NCBI RefSeq assembly: GCF_008180725.1 | Contig: NZ_VTEV01000008.1 | Location: 1-64,000 of the forward strand | Source: Sutcliffiella horikoshii | Lineage (GTDB): Bacteria > Bacillota > Bacilli > Bacillales > Bacillaceae_I | DNA: 64,000 bases | Direction of reading: 5' to 3' | In this document: one piece after another, positions 16,199-25,403 of the stretch | Layout of the letters: each line of letters begins with the position of its first letter | Position numbering within the stretch: the stretch's first letter is position 1 | Made by a program: the position numbers and the translations under genes | The notes under the pieces: model-generated | What the model was told of the DNA's origin: nothing | The model's database searches: none | What the model saw: the letters and a program-made list of their open reading frames with translations, nothing else

Positions 16199-16565
16199 TA
16201 AAATTACCCCCTAAATATTTTGTTGATACAAGTTTGTAATCAATGGATAAGCCATGATTGATTTTTATAATAATCTAAAAACTGAAAATTCACAAGAGTT
16301 CTTTTACAAGAAATTTTAACAATTTTATTATTTTTGTAATAATGTGGGGCTAGTTTTCTATTAATATTACGTTTTTGTTAATTTTTTCATACATATAATG
16401 AAGAATATTATTAAGTTCTTTTTCAATGATTCTTAAAATTATGTATCATGAGACTCTTTAAAACTATTGTAATATTACAAAATAATCGTTATTATAGTAG
16501 CTAGCTGTGTTGAAAATTTAGAATTGTTAAGAATGTTACAAACAGATGAAGGGATGAGAAGAACC
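16199..16565. promoter_or_regulatory. Divergent AT-rich promoter region of the first peptide transporter
   Basis: A gene-free stretch between the divergent binding-protein and permease genes. A perfect 14-bp palindrome TTGTAATATTACAA lies at 16467-16480, about 90 bp before the permease start. It could be an operator controlling one or both sides. I see no riboswitch or repeat here. Confidence 0.5.
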
Positions 16566-17465
16566 ATGAGTCAACCACAACCTCAAACGACAACGGGTGT
16601 TCCGGTTAAAGTGGAAAGTGCAAAGTCACTAAGATGGAAGACTTTCTACAAAAGAATGGCTAAAAATAAAGCCGCCATGGCAGGGGTTATTATTATATTA
16701 GCTGTTGTAATACTCGGAGCGCTTGCCCCAGTACTAGCTACCCATGAACCAAATACAACCAATGTAATGGACAAGCTTCAAGGGCCATCTTCTGAGCACT
16801 ATTTAGGTACAGATGAATTAGGTAGGGATATTTTCAGTCGTTTACTGTATGGAACAAAGATTTCCTTAGGAATTGGATTCGTCTCGACGATTTTGGGGGC
16901 GATAGCAGGAGTAACTTTAGGAATTGTAGCAGGCTATTATGGCAGATGGGTTGATAGTCTGATAATGAGAATTTGTGATGTATTACTTGCTTTTCCAGGT
17001 ATCCTACTGGCATTAGCTATTGTTAGTGTACTAGGAGCTAGTACTAGAAATGTAATTATTGCAGTAGCTTTCTATGCGGTACCGTCTTTCGCAAGAATTG
17101 TACGGGGATCTACATTAAGTGTGAAAAAACTTGAATACGTGGATGCAATTAAAGCGATGGGAGCAAAAGATGGAAGAATTATTTTCCGTCATATCCTTCC
17201 AAATATTATGTCGCCAATTATTGTACAAGCAACTCTTTATATCGCGTCAGCCATTATTACTGCAAGTGCTCTTTCCTTCCTCGGAATGGGAACAAAACCA
17301 CCTACTCCTGAATGGGGAGCTATGCTAAGCCAAGGACGTGCTTATTTAACGCAAGCTCCGCATATTACGTTGTTTCCTGGACTTGTCATCTTGCTCGTTG
17401 TTATTGGATTTAACATGATGGGTGACGGACTGCGAGATGCGTTAGATCCAAAATCGAGAAAATAA
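16566..17465 (+). CDS. Peptide ABC transporter permease, DppC type
   Basis: About 299 residues. An N-terminal cytoplasmic tail and OppC_N segment lead to a first helix (about 38-58). A short extracytoplasmic loop ends in the family signature YLGTDELGRDIFSRLLYG, then five helices with the EAA motif region (AIKAMGAKDGRIIFRHILPN) that docks on the ATPases. It forms the translocation path with the DppB-type subunit encoded 21 bp downstream. The start ATG 16566 fits the usual family N-terminus; upstream in-frame starts are poorer. Confidence 0.9.
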   Translation: MSQPQPQTTTGVPVKVESAKSLRWKTFYKRMAKNKAAMAGVIIILAVVILGALAPVLATHEPNTTNVMDKLQGPSSEHYLGTDELGRDIFSRLLYGTKISLGIGFVSTILGAIAGVTLGIVAGYYGRWVDSLIMRICDVLLAFPGILLALAIVSVLGASTRNVIIAVAFYAVPSFARIVRGSTLSVKKLEYVDAIKAMGAKDGRIIFRHILPNIMSPIIVQATLYIASAIITASALSFLGMGTKPPTPEWGAMLSQGRAYLTQAPHITLFPGLVILLVVIGFNMMGDGLRDALDPKSRK

Positions 17466-17486
17466 TGGAGAAGAAGGTGAATTAAC

Positions 17487-18413
17487 ATGTTAATTTTTAT
17501 CATACGAAGACTTTTACAAACAATCCCGGTATTGTTTGGTGTGACATTAGCAGTTTTCATGATGGTGCACTTAATTCCCGGAGATGCTGCACAAATTATG
17601 GCAGGGGAACAAGCAAGTCCGGAACAAATTGAAGCAATGAGGGACAAGCTTGGCTTAAACGACCCTTATCATGTTCAATATCTAAACTATATAAGTAATG
17701 CAGTGCAAGGGGATCTTGGTACATCTGTTCGAACAAACCGTGATGTTACTTCAGAGATATTTACAAATAGAATATGGATAACTGTTGAACTTGCAATTTG
17801 GGGAACTATTCTTTCTGTGTTTCTTGGCCTAATTGCTGGTATTATTTCTGCAACAAGAAAATATTCCTTTGCAGATACTTCTATAATGATTGTTGCCTTG
17901 TTTGGAGTATCCATGCCAAACTTTTGGCTTGGAATAATGTTAATCTATTTATTCTCTGTAAACCTTGGCTGGTTACCTGTTGCAGGGTGGGGTAATGACT
18001 GGAAACAGATGGTACTACCGGTGATTACTTTAGGTACTGGTGGTGCGGCCATCATAGCCAGGATGACTCGTTCTAGTATGCTTGATGTTATAGATCAAGA
18101 TTATATTCGGACAGCTTATGCAAAAGGTGTAAGTGATAAATATGTCATATATAAACATGCTTTAAGAAATGCATTAATACCTGTAGTTACAGTAGTAGGT
18201 CTACAGTTTGGTACATTACTTGGTGGAGCTGTAATAACAGAGACGGTATTTGCAATCAATGGAATAGGTCGTTTAATCATCAGTTCCATTACAATGAGAG
18301 ATTTTCCAATGGTACAAGGAACCATTCTTGTTTGTACATTGTTATTCGTGTTGGTGAACTTCCTTGTAGATATTACCTACCGAATGATTAACAAGCGTAT
18401 AGACCTTAACTAA
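17487..18413 (+). CDS. Peptide ABC transporter permease, DppB type
   Basis: A 308-residue membrane protein with six helices, the N-terminal family motif ([16 protein letters not shown]) and the EAA loop ([24 protein letters not shown]). It pairs with the DppC-type permease upstream. The ATPase genes follow within 20 bp, so all four are one operon. Gene order here is C-B-D-F, differing from the B-C-D-F order of the second transporter in the window. Confidence 0.9.
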   Translation: MLIFIIRRLLQTIPVLFGVTLAVFMMVHLIPGDAAQIMAGEQASPEQIEAMRDKLGLNDPYHVQYLNYISNAVQGDLGTSVRTNRDVTSEIFTNRIWITVELAIWGTILSVFLGLIAGIISATRKYSFADTSIMIVALFGVSMPNFWLGIMLIYLFSVNLGWLPVAGWGNDWKQMVLPVITLGTGGAAIIARMTRSSMLDVIDQDYIRTAYAKGVSDKYVIYKHALRNALIPVVTVVGLQFGTLLGGAVITETVFAINGIGRLIISSITMRDFPMVQGTILVCTLLFVLVNFLVDITYRMINKRIDLN

Positions 18414-18428
18414 AGGACGGTGAAAAAA

Positions 18429-19442
18429 ATGACAACAGCTAAAAGCGAGCACATATTAGAAGTAAAAGATTTAAGAACTTCTTTTTTCACTGATGAAGGA
18501 GAAGTCAAAGCAGTTGATGGTGTAGATTTTTCTATTGAAAAAGGGAAAACACTAGGAGTTGTAGGAGAGTCAGGATCTGGTAAAAGTATTACCTCTCTTT
18601 CTATCATGCGTCTTGGTGCTGGGAAAATTATCGGTGGTGAAATTGTATTTAAAGGTGAAAACCTTTTGGATAAATCGAAAAAAGAGATGATGAATCTTCG
18701 AGGAAATAATATCTCAATGATTTTCCAAGAACCAATGACGTCACTTAACCCGACATTAACCTGTGGAGAGCAAATTGCGGAATCGGTTCGCATTCACCAA
18801 AAACTTGGGCGGAAGGCTGCATGGGTGAAAGCAGTGGATATGCTCCGCTTAGTTGGCATCCCATCTCCTGAAAAACGTGCAAAACAATATCCATTTGAAC
18901 TATCAGGTGGTATGCGTCAACGTGTCATGATTGCGATTGCGCTTGCCTGTAACCCGGAACTATTGATTGCCGATGAACCGACGACTGCTTTGGATGTAAC
19001 CATTCAAGCCCAAATTCTTGATTTGATGAAAAAATTGCAAGATGAGCTTGGGACGTCGCTTATGCTGATTACCCATGACCTTGGTGTTGTAGCTGAAATG
19101 TGTGACAAGGTAGCGGTAATGTATTGCGGTAAAGTGGTAGAATATGCGGATGTTCAAACCATCTTTTCAAGCCCGAAACATCCGTATACTGTTGGTCTAT
19201 TAAACTCTGTTCCAAAGCATGATCAGGATGTAGAAGGAGATCTATCAGTTATTGATGGGTCTGTACCAAGTCCTTTCAATCTGCCACAAGGATGCCGCTT
19301 TGCCCCTCGTTGTCCGCATGCGAAAGACATTTGTCACAGCAGTTTGCCGGAGCTGAAGGAAACAGAAGACGGCGATCAGGTTCGTTGCTGGATCTATACA
19401 GAGAAGTGGGAAGATGAGGAGGTTGCTGCTAGCCATGAGTAA
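18429..19442 (+). CDS. Peptide ABC transporter ATPase, DppD type
   Basis: About 337 residues. Walker A (GESGSGKS), Q-loop, ABC signature (ELSGGMRQR), Walker B ([12 protein letters not shown]) and H-loop (LITHDLGV) are all present. The C-terminal oligopeptide-transporter extension carries the [14 protein letters not shown] cysteine cluster typical of Dpp/Opp ATPases. It hydrolyses ATP to drive import. The next ATPase gene overlaps its end by eight bases. Confidence 0.9.
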   Translation: MTTAKSEHILEVKDLRTSFFTDEGEVKAVDGVDFSIEKGKTLGVVGESGSGKSITSLSIMRLGAGKIIGGEIVFKGENLLDKSKKEMMNLRGNNISMIFQEPMTSLNPTLTCGEQIAESVRIHQKLGRKAAWVKAVDMLRLVGIPSPEKRAKQYPFELSGGMRQRVMIAIALACNPELLIADEPTTALDVTIQAQILDLMKKLQDELGTSLMLITHDLGVVAEMCDKVAVMYCGKVVEYADVQTIFSSPKHPYTVGLLNSVPKHDQDVEGDLSVIDGSVPSPFNLPQGCRFAPRCPHAKDICHSSLPELKETEDGDQVRCWIYTEKWEDEEVAASHE

Positions 19443-20448
19443 TCAAACATTATTAGAAGTAAGAAACCTTAAACAATACTTTCCTATTAAAGGTGGAATC
19501 TTCGGAAGAACGGTTAACCATGTCAAAGCAGTAGATGACATCAGTTTTTCCGTGAAGGAAGGGGAAACAGTAAGTATCGTTGGAGAGTCCGGTTGTGGAA
19601 AATCCACAACAGGTCGCGCAATCCTACGTCTGGATAATCCTTATTCCGGAGAAGTAAGTTTCCAAGGGGAAGATTTACTTGCTTTAAACAAATCTCAGAT
19701 GAGAAAAAAACGTAAGGATCTGCAAATTATTTTCCAAGATCCGTATGCTTCATTAAACCCTCGTCAAACAGTAAGCCAGATTTTAGAGGAAGCATTAGAA
19801 ATTCAAAATGTTGTGCCTCGAAAAGACCGTCGCAAAAAAATCGTCGAATTGCTTGAAACGGTTGGAATTGGTGCTCACCAGGTTGACCGTCACCCACATG
19901 AATTCAGTGGAGGGCAACGTCAGCGTATTGGGATAGCGCGGGCATTATCGGTGGACCCGAAGTTGATTGTATGTGATGAAGCTGTATCTGCATTGGATGT
20001 ATCGATCCAGGCGCAGGTGTTGAACCTGTTGAAAAGATTACAACGTGAGTATAACTTGACGTATCTGTTTATCTCCCACGACCTTGGGGTTGTACGTCAT
20101 ATTTCCGATAGAATCATTGTTATGTATTTAGGTAAAATTGTAGAAGTCGCTGATAAGGATGCCCTTTTTGCAAATCCACAGCATCCTTATACAAAAGCGT
20201 TACTATCTGCAATTCCAAGTACCGATCTTGGCAAGAAGAAAGAGCGCATCATTTTAAAAGGAGATGTTCCTTCTCCAATTGATCCGCCTGCAGGATGTCG
20301 CTTCCATACGCGTTGTCCTTATGCATTCGATCGTTGCAGAACGGAAGAACCAAAGCTTCATGGAATTCCTGGTGTAAGCCAACAATCTGCCTGCCACTTG
20401 GTGGAAGACGGAGCAGTTGATTTCTCTCAATTGAAGGCAAATTATTAA
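19435..20448 (+). CDS. Peptide ABC transporter ATPase, DppF type
   Basis: About 337 residues with Walker A (GESGCGKS), signature ([11 protein letters not shown]), Walker B ([12 protein letters not shown]) and the C-terminal cysteine cluster ([14 protein letters not shown]). It is the second half of the ATPase heterodimer. GAGGAGG lies 12 bases before the ATG, inside the preceding gene. A terminator and then a long repeat array follow. Confidence 0.9.
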   Translation: MSNQTLLEVRNLKQYFPIKGGIFGRTVNHVKAVDDISFSVKEGETVSIVGESGCGKSTTGRAILRLDNPYSGEVSFQGEDLLALNKSQMRKKRKDLQIIFQDPYASLNPRQTVSQILEEALEIQNVVPRKDRRKKIVELLETVGIGAHQVDRHPHEFSGGQRQRIGIARALSVDPKLIVCDEAVSALDVSIQAQVLNLLKRLQREYNLTYLFISHDLGVVRHISDRIIVMYLGKIVEVADKDALFANPQHPYTKALLSAIPSTDLGKKKERIILKGDVPSPIDPPAGCRFHTRCPYAFDRCRTEEPKLHGIPGVSQQSACHLVEDGAVDFSQLKANY

Positions 20449-20462
20449 TAGTTTTTTGGAAA

Positions 20463-20496
20463 GGCCACTCTCAGAAGTTGTTGGGGGTGGTTTTTT
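20463..20496 (+). terminator. Terminator of the first transporter operon
   Basis: CCACTC and GGGTGG pair (with a G-T) around a loop, followed by TTTTTT. Confidence 0.7.
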
Positions 20497-20511
20497 GTGT
20501 TTGAGATTTTG

Positions 20512-20920
20512 TATGACGCCCGGTTAGAGTGAAAAAGCAGAGGAGCGGTAGTCATAGGAGATGTATGACGACCGGTGAGAGGGAAAAAGCAGAGGAGTGG
20601 TCGTCATAGGGAGTGTATGACGACCGGTAAGGGGGAAAAAGCAGAGGAGCGGTCGTCATAGGAGGTGTATGACGCCCGGTGAGGGGGAAAAAGCAGAGGA
20701 GCGGTCGTCATAGGAGGTGTATGACGCCCGGTGAGGGGGAAAAAGCAGAGGAGCGGTCGTCATAGGAGGTGTATGACGCCCGGTGAGGGGGAAAAAGCAG
20801 AGGAGCGGTCGTCATAGGAGGTGTATGACGACCGGTGAGAGGGAAAAAGCAGAGGAGTGGTCGTCATAGGGAGTGTATGACGACCGGTGAGAGTGAAAAA
20901 GCAGTGGTCCAGTCGTCATA
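20512..20920. repeat. Array A: eight 52-bp palindromic repeats
   Basis: Eight units start at 20512, 20564, 20616, 20668, 20720, 20772, 20824 and 20876, always 52 bp apart. Each unit has the arm TATGACG(A/C)CCG, a purine-rich centre with GGGGGAAAAAGCAGAGGAG, and the complementary arm CGGTCGTCATA, so each can form a hairpin. The last unit is diverged. The array lies between the first transporter's terminator and the sigma-54 promoter of the next operon. No reading frame makes sense across it. Confidence 0.95.
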
Positions 20921-20985
20921 GAAGCTATTCAAAGTCCTTTGACATGCTTTTCATATCTCCAGTCCCAATTCAATTTCACCAAAAA

Positions 20986-21033
20986 CCACCAAAAAACAAC
21001 CCAAACACACAATGTCACCCAAAAAACACCCAA
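20986..21033. promoter_or_regulatory. Candidate activator-binding direct repeats
   Basis: CACCAAAAAACAACCCAA and CACCCAAAAAACACCCAA are two similar direct repeats exactly 30 bp apart, about 85-130 bp upstream of the -24 element. This is where sigma-54 activators normally bind. The sequence is of low complexity, so this is tentative. Confidence 0.3.
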
Positions 21034-21112
21034 TTAAAGCAACCAAAAGAATTTCCCCACCCCACCCCCCCCATACTGCACCTTTCGTATAAATTTTTTG
21101 AATATTCTATTC

Positions 21113-21129
21113 TTGGCACGCTTTTTGCA
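21113..21129 (+). promoter_or_regulatory. Sigma-54 (-24/-12) promoter
   Basis: TTGGCACG-N4-TTGCA matches the sigma-54 consensus at every conserved position, with the GG and GC doublets at the canonical spacing. Transcription should begin near 21140, giving a leader of about 40 bases before the ATG at 21182. A sigma-54 activator is encoded at the far end of the same gene cluster. Confidence 0.85.
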
Positions 21130-21181
21130 TCTATCACTAATGAGAATAAAAACATAATTCAAAAAGGGGAGAATCAACTGT

Positions 21182-22819
21182 ATGCAAAGGCAATTACCAA
21201 AACAGAGTAAAGCAAAATGGATGATGCAGTATTTATTAATAATCTGTCTACTTTTTCTTGCAGCGTGTAGTTCGAACACAACCACTAATAACAGTAGCAA
21301 TGCGCAACCTGACCAAAGCACGAATGAAAACAATACACCAGAAGAAACAACAGAAGCTAGTGGCGAGTTAACAGTCGGTATTGAAGCAGAACCAACGTCC
21401 TTAGATCCGTTCAACTCAACTGATGGAAACTCTGCGACTGTTCAGAGTACGATGTTTGAAGGATTCCTTCGTTTTGATGAAAAGATGAATCTTATCCCTG
21501 TCCTAGCCACAGAATACAACTTTAATGAAGATGCAACGGAAATTACATTCACTCTTCAGCAAGGTGTTAAGTTTCATGATGGGACAGATTTCAATGCTGA
21601 AGTGGCAAAAGAGAATCTCGACTTTGTCCGTGATGAGGAAAATGGCTTAGCTCGTGCATCCTTTTTCTCTTTTATCAGTGAAGTGACAGTAAATGATGAA
21701 TACAGCATCACGATTAAGTCGGAAGAGCCTAACTCTGCAATGGCATCTTACATGGCACACTCTTCTGCATCTTTCAAATCACCGGAAGAATTGAAAAAGA
21801 AGAAAGAAGACCCTGATTATAACTTAGACCGTAATCCAGTAGGCACCGGACCATTCAAATTCCAAGAGTGGAAGGACAGCGAGCAGATTGTTGTCACAAA
21901 AAATGAAAACTATTGGAATGCACAAGAAGAGCCAAAAGTTGAAAGCATCACTTTCCTTCCAATTGTTGAAGCGAGCACTCGTGTCAATAAGCTGAAAACA
22001 GGAGAGGTGGATGTAATCTTCCCAATCCCTACGCTTAATGCAAAAGAACTTGAACAGGAAGAGAACGTTGATTTATATGTTGGATCATCTACAAACGTTT
22101 TCTATATCGGAATGAATTTTCAAGAGGAGAAATACCAAGATCTAAAAGTTCGTCAAGCGATGAACCATGCCGTGGATAAAGATGGGCTTATTGCGCAAAT
22201 TGCAGACGGATATGCACAAGTGGCGGATTCCGCTATCGCTCCTGCTGTTTATGGATATGCAGGGCAAAATGTATATGAACATGACAAGGAACTTGCAAAA
22301 GAATTACTGAAAGAAGCAGGAATGGAAGAAGGATTCAAAGCAACATTATGGACAAGAAATACAACGGAATTCGTTTCTGTTGCAGAGTACGTTGCCATTC
22401 AATTGAAAGAGATTGGCATTGATGTGGAAGTACAGGCATTTGAAAGTGGTACCCTTTTTGAAATGTTAGATGCAGGGGAAAAGACAGATCTTTGGATTGG
22501 ACGCTGGTCACCGGGAACAGGTGAGGCTGATTATGGATTGCGACCAAACTTTGCATCTGATCGTGTACCGCCAAACTTCAATAACTCAGGCTTTTATATT
22601 AATGAAGAATTGGACGGCCTGTTTGACGATGCCCTTCGTACGCCTGACCAGGAACAAGCATTATCCATTTATGGGGATATTCAAATGAAAATTTATGAGG
22701 ACGCTCCGTGGGTATTCTTGCATATTCCGGACACTATCATTGCAAAAGGGAAAGATGTGAATGGTATTTATGTTCTTCCTTCAGGGGGAGTACATCTTAA
22801 TTTAGTAGAAAAACAATAA
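21182..22819 (+). CDS. Peptide-binding lipoprotein of the cyanophycin/beta-aspartyl locus
   Basis: A 545-residue SBP_bac_5 protein with lipobox LAAC (modified Cys29), an Asn/Thr/Ser/Glu-rich tether and the family motifs EPTSLDPF, VKFHDGTDFNAEVA and NPVGTGPFKF. It would bind the peptide products released by the secreted cyanophycinase-like enzyme encoded later in the same run. The ATG has GGGGAG ten bases upstream. It is the first gene after the sigma-54 promoter. A hairpin in the gap before the permease may keep its transcript in excess. The ligand (beta-Asp-Arg) is inferred from context. Confidence 0.9.
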   Translation: MQRQLPKQSKAKWMMQYLLIICLLFLAACSSNTTTNNSSNAQPDQSTNENNTPEETTEASGELTVGIEAEPTSLDPFNSTDGNSATVQSTMFEGFLRFDEKMNLIPVLATEYNFNEDATEITFTLQQGVKFHDGTDFNAEVAKENLDFVRDEENGLARASFFSFISEVTVNDEYSITIKSEEPNSAMASYMAHSSASFKSPEELKKKKEDPDYNLDRNPVGTGPFKFQEWKDSEQIVVTKNENYWNAQEEPKVESITFLPIVEASTRVNKLKTGEVDVIFPIPTLNAKELEQEENVDLYVGSSTNVFYIGMNFQEEKYQDLKVRQAMNHAVDKDGLIAQIADGYAQVADSAIAPAVYGYAGQNVYEHDKELAKELLKEAGMEEGFKATLWTRNTTEFVSVAEYVAIQLKEIGIDVEVQAFESGTLFEMLDAGEKTDLWIGRWSPGTGEADYGLRPNFASDRVPPNFNNSGFYINEELDGLFDDALRTPDQEQALSIYGDIQMKIYEDAPWVFLHIPDTIIAKGKDVNGIYVLPSGGVHLNLVEKQ

Positions 22820-22828
22820 TATAAAATG

Positions 22829-22858
22829 GACTCATAGGAACTGAGAAACCTATGAGTC
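22829..22858 (+). other. Intercistronic hairpin between binding protein and permease
   Basis: GACTCATAGG and CCTATGAGTC form a perfect 10-bp stem with a 10-base loop, followed by a weak pyrimidine run. Hairpins here are common in ABC operons, where they raise the level of the binding-protein mRNA relative to the membrane genes by partial termination or 3'-end protection. Confidence 0.7.
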
Positions 22859-22885
22859 TACTCTTTATAAGAAGAGGTGGACTGC

Positions 22886-23809
22886 ATGATTCAATTTGCA
22901 ATTAGAAGAATTATTGGCATAATTCCTATTTTACTTATCATTACGATTATTGCTTTTTTATTTGTGCACTTAACTCCTGGAGATCCGATACGAATCATGT
23001 ACGGAGCGGAGTTGGATCAAGAAACGTACCAGACTTTGAGAGCGAAGGAAGGATTCGATCAACCGCTGATCGTCCAGTACGGTACCTATATGTATAACAT
23101 GTTGGTAAACGGGGATTTTGGGTCTTCCTACCGGACAAAAACGGAAGTGTCCTCAGAAATCGTAAGGCGGTTTGGCTTTACATTTACCTTAACGATGCTT
23201 GCCATGTTCTGGGCAATCCTTATTGGGATTTTTGTTGGAATCATTTCCGCTACGAAAAGAAATACGGTGTGGGACCGGCTTGGAATGGTATCTGCTATTA
23301 CAGCGCTAAGTGTACCTGAGTTCTGGTTCGGTCTGATGGTCATGCAGATATTTGCTGTGCAGCTTGGGTGGTTTCCGACAAGTGGAAGCGGAACATTTGC
23401 TCATATATTCCTCCCGTCCATCACGCTGGGATTTGGGGTAGCTGCCACCATCGTAAGGTTTACTAGGTCAAGTGTTCTGGAGGTAATGCGGGAGGACTAT
23501 GTAAGGACTGCCAGAGCAAAAGGTCAGAAAGAATCGGTTGTTGTGTGGAGTCACGTGTTAAGAAATGCACTCATCCCTGTTGTAACTATGACAGGACTTC
23601 AGTTTGGATTCCTCATTGGGGGAGCTGTAGTAGTGGAACAAGTATTTGCTTGGCCAGGACTAGGGTCATACCTTGTCGACTCCATTCTCGCAAGGGATTA
23701 TCCGGTCATCCAGGCACTAATCTTACTGTTCTCTTTTCAGTTTTTAGTAGTCAATCTATTAGTGGATATAAGTTACGGGTTTCTGAACCCTCAGATTAGA
23801 TACGATTAA
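22886..23809 (+). CDS. Peptide ABC transporter permease, DppB type
   Basis: About 307 residues and six helices, starting with the family N-terminus (FAIRRIIGIIPILLI) and containing the EAA loop (ARAKGQKESVVVWSHVLRNA). It is the partner of the unusual DppC-type subunit 19 bp downstream. ATG 22886 follows AGAGGTGG; the GTG nine bases before it is unlikely. Confidence 0.9.
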   Translation: MIQFAIRRIIGIIPILLIITIIAFLFVHLTPGDPIRIMYGAELDQETYQTLRAKEGFDQPLIVQYGTYMYNMLVNGDFGSSYRTKTEVSSEIVRRFGFTFTLTMLAMFWAILIGIFVGIISATKRNTVWDRLGMVSAITALSVPEFWFGLMVMQIFAVQLGWFPTSGSGTFAHIFLPSITLGFGVAATIVRFTRSSVLEVMREDYVRTARAKGQKESVVVWSHVLRNALIPVVTMTGLQFGFLIGGAVVVEQVFAWPGLGSYLVDSILARDYPVIQALILLFSFQFLVVNLLVDISYGFLNPQIRYD

Positions 23810-23828
23810 TAGTAAAGGAGACAAAACT

Positions 23829-25388
23829 ATGGGCAAAAAAATGCACACCTCGTATTCTCCTTTCAAGGTGTTCCTTCATAAATTTATCAAACAGCGATTT
23901 GCTTTTGTCGCGTTTATCATTGTTGCTTTCATTGTGCTTGTTGGCGTTTTTGGTTCGTTTATTGCCCCGTTTGATCCGTATCGCCCTGTCACACTTCAAT
24001 ATGAAGAAAAAGGCATCGATTCAGAGAATTTAACAAGTCAACAAGTAGAATTTAAAGGGGTTTTAAGTGATGGAAGTACTATTGCTGGCTCCGATTTAGA
24101 AAGGGTCAACGTTGAAAGTGAAGATAGAAGAATTGCCTCCATCAGAAAAATGACAGATGGTGTGACAATAACAGCCAATACTTCTGGAACTACCAGCACA
24201 ACCATTGAAAGTGAAGGAGTTCGGTCTCTGGTAGGAGTCAGCGTATCGGATGATTCGGAAAAAATAGAGCCAAGCATTATTCGGATAGAAGCCGAGCAAC
24301 CGAATGAAATAATGAGTAGAGGCGATAGATACTCCATTAACCTAAAGGCGATTTTTTCAGATGGAAGCTCCATCAATGGGTTAGATGAAATAAATGCTTT
24401 CCTATTGGATGGAAAGGATGAAAAGGAAAGTACCAATCAAGGAAGTGGCTTTGTGTCTGCGGGAAGTTCTGAGGAAAGTGACGGGGGAATCGAGTTCCTG
24501 TCCCTTGATGAGGAGCTCGCAACTGTTTCCAAAGAAGGGCTTGTCACTTTAAAAGGGCAGGGGGACGCGCTAATACAAGTTGTAGCTGGTACAGTCTCCT
24601 CGGTTGTGCATCTTCCGGTAGGGGTGGATGAGATTACACCTAGGCTGGTTTCTATTATACCGGAAACAGCAGAAGTGAGTTTAGTAGACATCTACAAGCA
24701 TCAACCACCTTCTTCCCTTCATTTCTTTGGGACAGATCACCAGAACCGAGATATCTTCAGCAGAGTGGTCATGGGGACAAGAGAAACGCTTATTATCGGC
24801 TTTGTTTCTGTTGCCATCGGTGCTGTGATTGGAACGGCGCTGGGTTTGATAGCTGGCTATTATGGAGGCAAAACAGATAGTTTGATTACCAGGTTTACTG
24901 ACATTCTTCTCGCATTTCCGGGGATTTTACTCGCAATTGCTGTAATTGCCTTCCTCGGTGCAGGACTTACAAATATTATTTTTGCGGTGGCGGTCTTCAC
25001 CATTCCTATTTTTATAAGGATTGTAAGGGGAAGTACGCTTGCGTTAAAAGAAATGACTTATGTGGAAGCCGCCCAATCAATCGGAGTTAAGGATAGCGTG
25101 ATTATCATGAGACATATTTTCCCGGGAACTTTGTCGGTGGTAATGGTTTACTTAACGATGCGGATTGGAGTGGCGATCTTGATCGGTGCAGCACTAAGTT
25201 TTCTTGGACTCGGAGGAGACATTACTGCTCCAGAATGGGGTTCTATGTTAAGTGCAGCAAAGGACAATAGTGGAAATGTGTTTCATCCGACGTTTTTCCC
25301 TGGACTTGCAATTGTTATTACCGTTCTAAGTTTTAATATTTTGGGAGATGGATTGCGTGATGCGCTTGATCCGAAGTTAAAAGAGTAG
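23829..25388 (+). CDS. DppC-type permease with inserted Ig-like extracytoplasmic domains
   Basis: A 519-residue protein, about 220 longer than normal DppC. Helix 1 lies at about 24-46. Between it and the family motif HFFGTDHQNRDIFSRVV (about 298-314) is an insert of about 230 residues instead of the usual ~35. The insert looks like two bacterial Ig-like (BIG2) repeats: 'VEFKGVLSDGSTI...' near 73 and 'INLKAIFSDGSSI...' near 170, each followed by beta-strand patterns; the second repeat contains a Ser/Glu-rich stretch. The remaining five helices and EAA loop (AAQSIGVKDSVIIMRHIFPG) are normal. The insert would lie outside the membrane and could bind polymer, wall or the enzyme. AAAGGAG precedes the ATG. 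Confidence 0.9.
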   Translation: MGKKMHTSYSPFKVFLHKFIKQRFAFVAFIIVAFIVLVGVFGSFIAPFDPYRPVTLQYEEKGIDSENLTSQQVEFKGVLSDGSTIAGSDLERVNVESEDRRIASIRKMTDGVTITANTSGTTSTTIESEGVRSLVGVSVSDDSEKIEPSIIRIEAEQPNEIMSRGDRYSINLKAIFSDGSSINGLDEINAFLLDGKDEKESTNQGSGFVSAGSSEESDGGIEFLSLDEELATVSKEGLVTLKGQGDALIQVVAGTVSSVVHLPVGVDEITPRLVSIIPETAEVSLVDIYKHQPPSSLHFFGTDHQNRDIFSRVVMGTRETLIIGFVSVAIGAVIGTALGLIAGYYGGKTDSLITRFTDILLAFPGILLAIAVIAFLGAGLTNIIFAVAVFTIPIFIRIVRGSTLALKEMTYVEAAQSIGVKDSVIIMRHIFPGTLSVVMVYLTMRIGVAILIGAALSFLGLGGDITAPEWGSMLSAAKDNSGNVFHPTFFPGLAIVITVLSFNILGDGLRDALDPKLKE

Positions 25389-25403
25389 GAGGTGGCAACA
25401 TAG

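Noticed and set aside
16199-16565. CodY box in the divergent transporter promoter
   Set aside because: Only half-site-like AAAATT pieces occur; no full 15-bp match was found.
14609-20448. First peptide transporter as part of the cyanophycin locus
   Set aside because: It has its own divergent promoter region and terminator and is separated by array A and the sigma-54 promoter; shared function cannot be shown from sequence.
20512-20920. CRISPR array
   Set aside because: The whole 52-bp unit repeats, with no unique spacers, and no cas genes are nearby.
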